Shown here: one piece after another, positions 1-8,048 of the stretch
Layout: the number at the start of each line of letters is the position of its first letter
How positions within the stretch are numbered: the first letter of the stretch is position 1
DNA from: UBA7236 sp964638865
GTDB lineage: Bacteria > Bacteroidota > Bacteroidia > Chitinophagales > BACL12
Length of the DNA stretch: 21,510 bases
Assembly: GCA_964638865.1 (NCBI GenBank)
Contig: CAZXBG010000063.1
Location: 1-21,510 of the forward strand
Direction of reading: 5' to 3'
Made by a program: the position numbers and the translations under genes
Notes under the pieces: generated by a model
What the model was told of the DNA's origin: nothing
Database searches by the model: none
Seen by the model: only the letters and a program-made list of their open reading frames with translations

Positions 1-134
1 GCCACGGGTTCTAACCCGTGGATAATTGATGTTTATGATTCGCAGTGGTTGATGTTTTGCAAAAACCGCTGGAGGTCGAAGCATGGCAAAATTTGCGATA
101 GTAATTAGCAGTGAGAAACCAGTCTTCAAATATT
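1..134. repeat. Intergenic REP-like hairpin repeat
   Basis: Positions 2-21 form a perfect inverted repeat: 9-bp arms (CCACGGGTT and AACCCGTGG) with a 2-nt spacer. The bases after it (CCGTGGATAATTGATG) resemble those at 21375-21390 (CCGCGGCTACAAGATG), which suggests a dispersed repeat family. A second, imperfect stem may form from CAGTGGTT (about 43-50) and AACCGCTG (about 64-71). The stretch lies just after the last gene of the minus-strand biosynthetic locus, so the hairpins could help end that transcript, but there is no T-tract typical of an intrinsic terminator. No gene is visible here. Confidence 0.6.
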
Positions 135-1634
135 TTAATTCAATTTCAACATATCCTCATCCCGCATTACTCTTTTTAATAATTTTCCGGAGGGGCTTTT
201 TGGTATCGATTCTACAAAACGGATATATTGCGGAACTTTAAAATTGGCGAGATTTTTTTTGCAATGCTGCGTAATTAATTCTTCCTGAATTTGAACATTT
301 GGCTTTAAAACGATCCTGGCGTTTACTATTTCCTCCTGCAACTCATCTATAATGCCATACACCGCTACTTCCTGAATAAAGGGTAACGACAGTATCACAT
401 TTTCCACTTCGCTTGGGTAAACATTTTCTCCTTTTACAATTATCATATCCTTAATTCTGTCGACAATAAATAATTGATTTTCCTCATTTATAAAACCTAC
501 ATCGCCAGAATAGAACCAATCTTCTTGCAGTACTTTTTGAGTTGTATCCGGCTGATTAAAATATCCCAACATTACATTGGGACCTTTAATTGCAATTTCA
601 CCAGGCGTATTTTCCTCAACAAGGCTTCTGTTTTCATCCACGATCTTTATTTCAACGCCTTCAACAGGAATTCCAACAGAACCCTGCATATAATTATTTC
701 GTGGAACATAAGTTGCAAATGGCGACGTTTCTGTTAATCCGTATCCTTGAAAAATTGGTCTTCCGAATCGCTGCAACCAATGTTTTTCTGTTTCCAAAGC
801 AAGTTTAGATGCTGCGGAAAAGAAATACAGTGTTTTATCAAACAAGTTATCATCAGCCAATTTCTTTAACAATAAATTATAAACAAAAGGGACGGCAAAA
901 AATAAAGTGATATTTTCCTTTTGCAATATCTGATACAACTGATCCAAATTAAATCTGCGAATAATATATATTGAAGTGCCGCTATATATCATACAATTTA
1001 ATATCGCATTTAATCCAAAACAATGCGACAAGGGTAAAAATAAAATAGTGCTGTCGCTCATTGTTGATTGGTAACATTGTTGAGCAGCTTTCATATTGGA
1101 TTCGATGTTGCCATGCGACAATAATATTCCTTTCGGCTCTCCGGTAGTTCCGGATGTATATAAAATTCCGAAACGATCATCGAAATTCAATTCAGTGATC
1201 TCCAATGTTTGCGAAAATTGACCGCAGATATTTAAAGCTCCTGTTGTACACAATTCCATTTCGTCCAACACTAATATTTCATTTTCAAATGCAACAGTCT
1301 CCTGATTCTGTAATGCCTTATGTCGAATAAATAGCCTGGGATCACAATCCTTTAAGATAACATTGATCTCTCTGGCTGTTAAAGTAACACCAATAGGTAC
1401 CACAATTGCACCTAATCTGATAACGGCACTGTAAATAATTACAAAATCAACGGAGTTATAAAGCTGCAAAACTACACGTTCCCCCTTATTTATATTTTTC
1501 TGTTTAAGAAAGTTTGCAAAATGATTGGTAAGTTCTTCTATTTCGGAAAAAGTAAAATCTTTTTCCATGTCATTTATAAATATATTATTAGGGTGCGATA
1601 TAGCTTTATCCCTTAAATAATTACTTACATTCAT
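135..1634 (-). CDS. AMP-forming acyl/aryl-CoA ligase (class I adenylating enzyme)
   Basis: This 499-residue protein belongs to the ANL superfamily (acyl-CoA synthetases, NRPS adenylation domains), which activates a carboxylic acid with ATP and transfers it to CoA or a carrier thiol. Visible motifs are the P-loop TSGTTGEPKG (about 160-169), GYGLTETS, the hinge region YSGDVGF...VDRIKDMIIVKGENVYPSEVE, and the C-terminal catalytic lysine in PSGK (K484). The length is normal for the family. The ATG lies 5 bp after the stop of the phenylalanine ammonia-lyase gene, so the two are almost certainly co-transcribed. That pairing makes cinnamate the best guess for the substrate, giving cinnamoyl-CoA, much like the PAL/CoA-ligase pair StlA/StlB in Photorhabdus stilbene synthesis. 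Specificity cannot be read from the sequence; direct loading of the ACP, or a medium-chain acid substrate, are alternatives. Confidence 0.9.
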   Translation of the reverse strand: MNVSNYLRDKAISHPNNIFINDMEKDFTFSEIEELTNHFANFLKQKNINKGERVVLQLYNSVDFVIIYSAVIRLGAIVVPIGVTLTAREINVILKDCDPRLFIRHKALQNQETVAFENEILVLDEMELCTTGALNICGQFSQTLEITELNFDDRFGILYTSGTTGEPKGILLSHGNIESNMKAAQQCYQSTMSDSTILFLPLSHCFGLNAILNCMIYSGTSIYIIRRFNLDQLYQILQKENITLFFAVPFVYNLLLKKLADDNLFDKTLYFFSAASKLALETEKHWLQRFGRPIFQGYGLTETSPFATYVPRNNYMQGSVGIPVEGVEIKIVDENRSLVEENTPGEIAIKGPNVMLGYFNQPDTTQKVLQEDWFYSGDVGFINEENQLFIVDRIKDMIIVKGENVYPSEVENVILSLPFIQEVAVYGIIDELQEEIVNARIVLKPNVQIQEELITQHCKKNLANFKVPQYIRFVESIPKSPSGKLLKRVMRDEDMLKLN

Positions 1635-1639
1635 AACAA

Positions 1640-3328
1640 TTAGGTCTTTTTAATAAATTGTTCAAGATCTGTTAAGGTATCAGAACAGGCTTCTTCAAGC
1701 AATCCGGTTTGATTGATGTCTAATTCAATTCTTTTCAAATAGTTGTCGAGAGGATGGGTATTATCATTAAATATAAACGGCAATTTTCCATTTTCCGGTT
1801 TATCGCAGATCTGCATCATTGCTTTATACACTTTATATGTTTCCGGTGATAAATGTTCTTTAACCATAAAATCCTTATCCATTTTCCGAACACGAAGATC
1901 TACTGCCTGCACTGCGAAGATCAGGGAAATAGAAATATATTTTCTGAAAAGATCAATTGATTTTGCAGTTAACAGTGCGGAGTTAAATCCCTGACTATTG
2001 ATATTCTGATTAAATTGTTCGGCATGTGTCGGGAATTTGTCGGCAATACTGTTCCCATAAAACAACAACATCGGCATGATAGAATTTGCGGTAATCTGCA
2101 ATCCTTTTAATCCCATATTAATATTATTAGTGCTGTTTCCTGTTAAGGAGGACGGTAGTCCGGAATTAAATTCAGGCATTACTAACATGGCAATTTGTGC
2201 ATCCAGATGTTTGGAAACCAGTCCTATATATTGCCGTGTTTGATCCATTGCGATTGCGATATATTCGCCTAAAAAATTTCCGCCATGAATCATTTGATAA
2301 TTCTCCATATCAATTAATGGATTATCGGTAACCGAATTCGCTTCTATTTCAATTTGTTTATTTATCGTTTTAATTCCATCTGCAACAGGCCCCAAAAATT
2401 GGGGTATACATCTAATGGAATATCTGTCCTGATATAATCTGGATTCTCCGGCAATAAATTCACCATTTTTCCGCACAAGTGAAGAACCCTCTAATAAATG
2501 TCTAAATATTTTGGCAATAAATAATTGCCCCTCATGCGGTTTTTGCTGGTGTATAAAATCATTAAAGGGTTGAGTGGATGCAATTAATGCCTGCAACATC
2601 ATTGCATGCACCTGCAAGGATAATGCAAAAAGTGTTTTTAATTCTTTTAAATTACATGCCGCGATAGCAGTTAACATTGCAGTACTATTTACCAGCGCCA
2701 AACCTTCCTTAGGCTGTAGATAAATACAGTCTAAATTAAATTCATTGCAAATAGTTACACCCGATTTTTCAACGCCTTCGTGTAATACCTTAAAACATTC
2801 CGCATTTCCTGTAATTGCTCCGGCGACATAAGAAAGTGGAACAAGATCACCACTCGCGCCTATAGAACCTAATTCATGCACCCGTGGAACTATATTATTA
2901 TTTAAGAAAAAAACATACCGTTCAATAATTTTATAACGTATTCCGGATGTACCCTTTACCAATGCATTGCATAAAATTACCATAGCAGCGCGCACATATT
3001 TATCCTGTAAAAATTCGCCGGTTCCTGTTTTTAAAAAATATAAAAGATTGTTCTGTAGTTTTTGCGTTTCTTCATGACTTAAAATATGTGTTGCCATTCC
3101 GCCAAAACCGGTATTAACTCCATAAATAGGTTTTCTTTTGGAAGAAGCTTGTTGAATGAACTGATGACTCTTTTCTATTTTATCATGTATTTTTTCATCG
3201 TCGGTTAGTTTTAATACCCCTTTATTATTTGCGATGAAAACTATTTCATCAACTGATATTTTATTACCGTTGATTTCAATGCAGTCAACATAATATGACT
3301 CCTTTTTGTTTCGGGAAAGCTTTTCCAT
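1640..3328 (-). CDS. pal: Phenylalanine ammonia-lyase, cyanobacterial type (MIO enzyme)
   Basis: This 562-residue aromatic amino acid ammonia-lyase should convert L-phenylalanine to trans-cinnamate and ammonia. The Ala-Ser-Gly triad that cyclises to the MIO cofactor is A158-S159-G160 within GSIGASGDLVPLSY. The catalytic tyrosine lies in YGVNTGFG (Y69). Further conserved blocks are QDRYSIRC, EIEANSVTDNPLID, HGGNFLGEY and FPTHAEQFNQNINSQG. At the substrate-selectivity site it has F98-L99 (NLLYFLKTG), matching the Phe-Leu pair of PALs. Tyrosine lyases have His-Leu there and histidine lyases Ser-His. From memory, length and motif spacing are very close to Anabaena PAL (about 567 residues). No other histidine-degradation gene is nearby, so hutH is unlikely. 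An aminomutase giving beta-phenylalanine cannot be excluded. A 189-bp gap upstream suggests its own promoter; the CoA ligase follows 5 bp downstream. Confidence 0.92.
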   Translation of the reverse strand: MEKLSRNKKESYYVDCIEINGNKISVDEIVFIANNKGVLKLTDDEKIHDKIEKSHQFIQQASSKRKPIYGVNTGFGGMATHILSHEETQKLQNNLLYFLKTGTGEFLQDKYVRAAMVILCNALVKGTSGIRYKIIERYVFFLNNNIVPRVHELGSIGASGDLVPLSYVAGAITGNAECFKVLHEGVEKSGVTICNEFNLDCIYLQPKEGLALVNSTAMLTAIAACNLKELKTLFALSLQVHAMMLQALIASTQPFNDFIHQQKPHEGQLFIAKIFRHLLEGSSLVRKNGEFIAGESRLYQDRYSIRCIPQFLGPVADGIKTINKQIEIEANSVTDNPLIDMENYQMIHGGNFLGEYIAIAMDQTRQYIGLVSKHLDAQIAMLVMPEFNSGLPSSLTGNSTNNINMGLKGLQITANSIMPMLLFYGNSIADKFPTHAEQFNQNINSQGFNSALLTAKSIDLFRKYISISLIFAVQAVDLRVRKMDKDFMVKEHLSPETYKVYKAMMQICDKPENGKLPFIFNDNTHPLDNYLKRIELDINQTGLLEEACSDTLTDLEQFIKKT

Positions 3329-3517
3329 GTAGAAATATTATTGTGTGGGTGTGTGTGGGTGCGGTGCAATCTTAAGAATATTTATATTGAAATTATAGTA
3401 ATTTGTTAAAATCTTTCGCAGATTCACTATAAATAGTGAATGAATGCCTATCTATTTAGAACTATTCAAAATAAAACCCATTTTATAATAAAAACTGTAG
3501 ATTTAGTTAACAATCTT
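3329..3517 (-). promoter_or_regulatory. Intergenic region with 20-bp palindrome upstream of PAL
   Basis: This 189-bp gap is by far the largest in the otherwise tightly packed eight-gene minus-strand locus. It contains a perfect inverted repeat at 3422-3441 with 9-bp arms (ATTCACTAT and ATAGTGAAT) and a 2-nt spacer. The palindrome lies about 95 bp upstream of the PAL start codon, and no T-run follows it on the minus strand, so an operator fits better than a terminator. An AT-rich stretch around 3378-3400 could hold promoter elements, but I cannot assign a convincing Bacteroidota -33/-7 pair. A GT-rich run (about 3343-3362) lies just upstream of the start codon. Confidence 0.4.
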
Positions 3518-4729
3518 TTAATGTCCAATTCTAATAGCCATACTACCCGGAAAAAGTTTATTTTCTGACATATCCTGCAAAGCGGAAGGCAATTTGGAAA
3601 AATTAGAATGACCTGACAATACAGGATTTACCTTTTTATTGATAACAAGTTCATTTAAAAGTACACACTCCTCGCGATTTGCATAATGGGAACCCTGAAT
3701 TCTTTTGTTGTGCAACCAGAGGTATCTTAAGTCGAAAGAGGCCAGATATCCTGAAGTTCCCGCGCAGGTAACCACCATTCCCTCTTTGTCGCACACGTAT
3801 AACGAGGTTGCAAAAGTATCTTCTCCGGAATGTTCCAAAACAATATTCGGATAACGGCCGCTGGTAAGTTTTAGCAGGTCTTTTACAAATGGTTTTACCG
3901 TTCCCCTCCAAATTTCCTGATTTTCAGGCTTCAGATCATCCGATAATAATGGCCCCCAATGTTCATAATCTGACCTTTTTAGTGTTGAAACGCCCATATT
4001 TTGACAAAATTGACGTTTTGCCTCCGAATTTACGACCCCAACTGGAATTGCTCCGGCGTTTTTTACCAGTTGGATCGCCATTGTACCTAAACCCCCTGCT
4101 GCACCCCAAATCAACACGATATCATTGGTTTTCAACGAATGTGGAAAATAATGAAACAACATTCTATAAGCAGTAACCCCACTTACCATATATACTGCAG
4201 CCTCATCCCAGCTCAAATGATTTGGTTTTGGCAAACACTGAAAATCCTTCACCACGCAAAACTGCGCAAAAGCACCATAATTTGTTTCGTATCCCCAGGC
4301 GCGAAACGATTTTGAAACCGTTGGATCTCCACCTTGGAGATTATGTGCCTCTTTTTTATCATACCATCCTCCCTGCACTACAACTTCGTCTCCAATCTGA
4401 ACGGAATTAACGGCATTCCCAATTTTATAAATAATCCCACAACAATCAGAGCCTAAAATTTGAAAATCATCTACAGAATCACCGCGTTTTTGCATTAATT
4501 CTATCAAATCAAGTGGATAAGCCTTTGCCGCCCAAACAGAATTATAATTTAATCCCGCCGACATCACAGCAATTAATACTTCGTCTTCTTTTATTTCAGG
4601 GATTTTAATTTCTTCTATTTGAAAAGCATTTATGGGTTCGCCATATCTATTTTGACGAAGAACCTGGGCATACATATATTCGGGAACAATTCCAATTGGT
4701 GGTAATGTTCCTGGTTTTAAAATTCTCAT
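3518..4729 (-). CDS. Crotonyl-CoA carboxylase/reductase-like enoyl-thioester reductase
   Basis: This 403-residue medium-chain dehydrogenase/reductase most resembles crotonyl-CoA carboxylase/reductase (CCR), which reduces 2-enoyl-CoA with NADPH and fixes CO2 to give alkylmalonyl-CoA. Family hallmarks are the N-terminal LPPIGIVPEYMYA segment, LNYNSVWAA (N61, N63), LGSDCCGI, RAWGYETNYGAFAQF (E148), the Rossmann motif WGAAGGLGTMAIQ (208-220) and GSHYANREE (H348). Asn, Glu and His at these places match the CO2-binding residues known from the Kitasatospora CCR, so carboxylation looks possible and not only reduction. It is slightly shorter than typical CCRs (roughly 410-450). It sits 35 bp after the AMP ligase and upstream of PAL, so cinnamoyl-CoA, giving benzylmalonyl- or phenylpropanoyl-CoA, is a plausible substrate by inference. 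A short-chain enoyl substrate is the alternative. Confidence 0.85.
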   Translation of the reverse strand: MRILKPGTLPPIGIVPEYMYAQVLRQNRYGEPINAFQIEEIKIPEIKEDEVLIAVMSAGLNYNSVWAAKAYPLDLIELMQKRGDSVDDFQILGSDCCGIIYKIGNAVNSVQIGDEVVVQGGWYDKKEAHNLQGGDPTVSKSFRAWGYETNYGAFAQFCVVKDFQCLPKPNHLSWDEAAVYMVSGVTAYRMLFHYFPHSLKTNDIVLIWGAAGGLGTMAIQLVKNAGAIPVGVVNSEAKRQFCQNMGVSTLKRSDYEHWGPLLSDDLKPENQEIWRGTVKPFVKDLLKLTSGRYPNIVLEHSGEDTFATSLYVCDKEGMVVTCAGTSGYLASFDLRYLWLHNKRIQGSHYANREECVLLNELVINKKVNPVLSGHSNFSKLPSALQDMSENKLFPGSMAIRIGH

Positions 4730-4764
4730 AGGAGGAAAAATTAAATAATTATTTCTAATTAAAA

Positions 4765-6294
4765 TTATTTGAATAAAACACGTAACTCTTTTCTTAATAT
4801 TTTTCCCGTAGCATTTCGGGGAAGTTCTTTTACTATTTCAAGACGGGCAGGTAATTTATAATCAGGAATTTTATCTTTTGCCCATGCTCTCAATTCCTGC
4901 AATTGCATGCCGGAATGCTGCAACACTGCAACAACACAAATATTTTCGCCGTTCATTTCATGAAGAACACCAATAACTGCACAATCTTTTATTTGAGGAT
5001 GTTGATTTAATACCAATTCAATTTCTGCCGGATAAATATTTATTCCCTTTGTTATAATGAGATCATTTTTTCTGTCCACCAAAAATAAATATCCATTCTC
5101 ATCAAGATATCCCATATCCCCGGTCAGCAACCAACCATCCTCCTGAAATGTTTTTTCATTTACCCCTGTTGGTTTCCAGTACCCATGTGCAACAACTTTA
5201 CCTTTTAAACAAACCTCGCCAATTTCACGGGAAGAACTGTTTTCACCATTTTCATTTATAATTTTTATTTCCACTCCCGGGTATGGTTTTCCTGCTGAAT
5301 GCAATAATTTTTTTCGTTCAGGATCATTATTCAACAATATCTTTTCATGGTCATCGAAACGCAAAACTGTTGCTATTCCACTGGTTTCAGTTAGTCCATA
5401 TCCTTGTGTGAAATAACAATTGAAAGTATTATAACACAATAACAATTGTTCTACATTTATAGGAGAACCGCCGTATTGAATATTTTGTAAAGAACGGAGG
5501 TCGTATTCTTCAATTTCCTCCAAACTACAAATAACCTGCATCATAACCGGAGCAAGAAATGCATTAGTGATCTTATATTTTTCTATTAATGCACATGTTT
5601 CTATTGGATCAAAATATTGTAACAATACATTGGTGCAACCCGTATAAATTCCAAAAATAAAATATCCTATCCCCACTATTGCATACCATGGACCTGCAAT
5701 CAAATTTACCGAGGCCGGGCCAAACAAAGGCGTTTCATTCCGCAGCGATAAATACATTTCAAAAATATTATTATAGCTGATCTTTACTCCTTTTGGTCGT
5801 CCTGTTGTTCCGGAGGTATAAATTAATAATGCAAGGTCTTCTTCTTCAACAAAAGGAAGTGAAAATTCAATATTACTTTTTTCTTTAAAAATAATATTGC
5901 TAATTGTGTCTATGCTTTTTGTTTCGATATTAATATCCGATACAGCTTCACTAATTAATTTGATAAAATTCTCCCCAAATAAAAATAATTTGCATTCTGC
6001 ATCCTTTAGAATAAAATTAATATCTTCGGAAGTAGATCTCCAGTTGATTGAAACAGGCACAATTCCGCTTATTAAACATCCATTAATAAGATGCACATAG
6101 TTTTGATTATTAAAATCGAGAAAAGCAACTCTGTCTCCTTTATTAATTCCATTTTGCAAATACCATTTTGCTGCTTCTATGGCATAAACATTTATTTGCG
6201 CATAATTAATATGTTCATCTTGATAGATCAACGCAACTCGTTCCGGATGCGTTTCTGCTCTGTACTGTAAAATATTTCTGTAATTACTTATCAT
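4765..6294 (-). CDS. AMP-forming acyl-CoA/acyl-ACP ligase
   Basis: A second ANL-superfamily ligase, 509 residues from the ATG chosen here; the frame is open to a TTG at 6312 that would overlap the SDR gene. The ATG start gives a natural MISNYRNIL N-terminus and lies 2 bp after the SDR stop. Motifs are TSGTTGRPKG (about 160-169), QGYGLTETSG, LTGDMGYLDENGYLFLVDRKND, GINIYPAEIE and the catalytic lysine in NATGKILRKEL. It activates a carboxylic acid as its adenylate for transfer to CoA or to a carrier protein. It belongs to the ACP-to-CCR gene string, unlike the other ligase, which pairs with PAL. The two may therefore handle different acids or different thiol acceptors (CoA versus ACP). Substrate unknown. 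Confidence 0.9.
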   Translation of the reverse strand: MISNYRNILQYRAETHPERVALIYQDEHINYAQINVYAIEAAKWYLQNGINKGDRVAFLDFNNQNYVHLINGCLISGIVPVSINWRSTSEDINFILKDAECKLFLFGENFIKLISEAVSDINIETKSIDTISNIIFKEKSNIEFSLPFVEEEDLALLIYTSGTTGRPKGVKISYNNIFEMYLSLRNETPLFGPASVNLIAGPWYAIVGIGYFIFGIYTGCTNVLLQYFDPIETCALIEKYKITNAFLAPVMMQVICSLEEIEEYDLRSLQNIQYGGSPINVEQLLLCYNTFNCYFTQGYGLTETSGIATVLRFDDHEKILLNNDPERKKLLHSAGKPYPGVEIKIINENGENSSSREIGEVCLKGKVVAHGYWKPTGVNEKTFQEDGWLLTGDMGYLDENGYLFLVDRKNDLIITKGINIYPAEIELVLNQHPQIKDCAVIGVLHEMNGENICVVAVLQHSGMQLQELRAWAKDKIPDYKLPARLEIVKELPRNATGKILRKELRVLFK

Positions 6295-6296
6295 AA

Positions 6297-7052
6297 TTAT
6301 AAAAAGTGCCAAGCGAGATGATTTCCACCATTTACCGGCAAGGTAATTCCCGTAATATAAGATGCTTCTTCACTAGCCAGAAAGGCAACCGCAGCGGCCA
6401 CTTCGTCGGGTGTGCCAATACGTTGCAAAACATTTTGATTGGAACGCAGATCAAATTCTTCTTTGGAATAATTTTCCAGTACCGATGGGGTGGAAATTAA
6501 CCCCGGTATTACCATATTTGCCGTGATACCATGTTTACCTTCCTCTGTTGCAAGTGTTTTCATTAATTGTTCGAGAATTGATTTCTGCATATTATATATT
6601 GCCATACCCGGAACTCCGAAATGATTCGACATACTGCCGACACCGACCCACCGTCCGAATTTTTGCTCGCGATGAAATTCAAGAACGGGCTTCATAATTA
6701 CAAGAAGGTGGTCGATATTTTCCTTTAAATTAATATCTGCAATTGCAGCGGATAAACCAATAAGTTTTTTGCGCTCAGAATGTGTCCGAAGATTATTTAT
6801 TACTACATGGGGCATCGTGTTTTTTTGCAAAAATTCAAGCAATGCGGCGCAACCCTCTTTAGTGATTAGGTCTGCGGTTAAAAATAAATGCCCGGAGTTT
6901 TTAAGATTATCTCCAATTTCCTCCAGATGTTTTTCATTTCTGGAAACTGCAATAATATGATATCCTTTTTTTTCCAGATGCAAACATATTGCCTTTCCGA
7001 TACCGTTTCCGGCGCCTGTTACTAATGCAAATTTTGGTGATTTTATAGTCAT
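6297..7052 (-). CDS. SDR-family oxidoreductase, probable 3-oxoacyl-thioester reductase
   Basis: A 251-residue short-chain dehydrogenase/reductase of classical type. It has the dinucleotide motif TGAGNGIG (12-19), an NN motif (NNLR, about 86-89, in place of NNAG), and the catalytic residues S140, Y153 and K157 (YNMQK) at the standard spacing. The C-terminal ITGITLPVNGG resembles FabG. Its ATG overlaps the stop of the preceding ketosynthase by 4 bp (ATGA), which implies translational coupling. In this setting the likely job is reduction of the beta-keto group formed by the KAS III enzymes. Two aromatic or hydrophobic residues in the last five (WHFL) are a little unusual. An alcohol dehydrogenase role on another intermediate is possible. 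Confidence 0.88.
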   Translation of the reverse strand: MTIKSPKFALVTGAGNGIGKAICLHLEKKGYHIIAVSRNEKHLEEIGDNLKNSGHLFLTADLITKEGCAALLEFLQKNTMPHVVINNLRTHSERKKLIGLSAAIADINLKENIDHLLVIMKPVLEFHREQKFGRWVGVGSMSNHFGVPGMAIYNMQKSILEQLMKTLATEEGKHGITANMVIPGLISTPSVLENYSKEEFDLRSNQNVLQRIGTPDEVAAAVAFLASEEASYITGITLPVNGGNHLAWHFL

Positions 7053-8047
7053 GCCGGTACTTTATAAATTGCGGCTCCCCCTGCGTATCCTGATGCAGCG
7101 GTTGTCATTAAAACTATTTTTCCTGCTGTTAATTTTCCTGATTCAAAAGCTTGCGTAAAAGTGATTGGCAATGTACCTGCTATCGAATTAGCTGCTTTGT
7201 CGATACTCACTTCCATTTTCGAAATCGGAATTCCTAATTTTTCGGCAACTCCTTTCATAATTAAATAATTGGCCTGATGCGGAATAAATATATCTACATC
7301 TTTGGGTTGAATTCCAAATTTATTACACGCTTTTTCTGCTATATCTGCCATTAATTTAATGGAGATCTCCACCATTTTTTTGCCGGAAACAGTCATTACA
7401 GTGCCATGTAAACCTTTTGTAACAGTTTCAATACTGGCCGGCATTACAGAACCTCCTGCAGGAACATAAATATTTTTTAATCCGGACCCGTCTGCAAATA
7501 ATTCGCTCACCATAAATCCTTCCTCATTATTGGAAGCGCCTAAAACAAATGCGCCGCCACCATCGCCAAAAATAGGACAAAAAACAGGATCGTCCTTCCG
7601 CACAAAACGTGTTTTAATATCTGCACCTATTACACATACATATTTTAATCCTGTTTGTATCAAACGAATTCCGTGATCTAAGGCATAAATAAATCCTGCA
7701 CAACTTGCAGAGGTGTCGCCTACCGGACAATTTGCCCCTAATAAAAATTGTACGTTACAGGATGCTGCCGTGTTTGTATAATCGGGAGTGGATGTTCCCA
7801 ATAAAATTCTGTTGAGCTCTGTTGCTTTTATACCGGCTCTTTCCAATGCAATTTTTGCAGCTTCTGCAGCTACGTCACTTGTTGCAATATTATCCGCTGC
7901 AATATGACGCGTGTGAATACCTATTTTATTGCGCACCATTTCCATATTAAAATCCAATGCATATCTGTTTTTTAATTCTTCATTGGTAATTGGCTCTCCC
8001 GGTAAATAGGAACCAACACCTAATATCTTTACACCAAGTCCCTTCAT
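7049..8047 (-). CDS. 3-oxoacyl-ACP synthase III (KAS III) family protein, second copy
   Basis: A 332-residue thiolase-fold ketosynthase of the FabH type, which condenses an acyl-CoA starter with malonyl-ACP. The triad is visible: C116 in DTSASCAGF, H257 in FIPHQAN and N287 in KAANSIAGT. The motif GDGGGAFVL (161-169) and the length are normal for FabH. The Asn-containing loop reads ANSIAG rather than the usual GNTSAAS, a modest departure. It starts 1 bp after the stop of the other KAS III gene and overlaps the SDR gene by 4 bp. Being in an operon with its own ACP, second ligase and SDR suggests a dedicated pathway enzyme, not the housekeeping fabH. The starter cannot be deduced. Confidence 0.92.
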   Translation of the reverse strand: MKGLGVKILGVGSYLPGEPITNEELKNRYALDFNMEMVRNKIGIHTRHIAADNIATSDVAAEAAKIALERAGIKATELNRILLGTSTPDYTNTAASCNVQFLLGANCPVGDTSASCAGFIYALDHGIRLIQTGLKYVCVIGADIKTRFVRKDDPVFCPIFGDGGGAFVLGASNNEEGFMVSELFADGSGLKNIYVPAGGSVMPASIETVTKGLHGTVMTVSGKKMVEISIKLMADIAEKACNKFGIQPKDVDIFIPHQANYLIMKGVAEKLGIPISKMEVSIDKAANSIAGTLPITFTQAFESGKLTAGKIVLMTTAASGYAGGAAIYKVPA

Positions 8048-8048
8048 T

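Noticed and set aside
2..21. Intrinsic terminator for the PAL/ligase unit
   Set aside because: The stem is strong, but no T-run follows on the minus strand, and the sequence looks like a dispersed repeat.
1640..3328. Histidine ammonia-lyase (hutH)
   Set aside because: The selectivity site is Phe-Leu rather than Ser-His, and no other histidine-utilisation gene (hutU, hutI, hutG) is nearby; the partner gene is a CoA ligase.
3651..4410. Overlapping frames on both strands inside the CCR gene
   Set aside because: They are shadows of a clearly conserved coding sequence and lack recognisable motifs.
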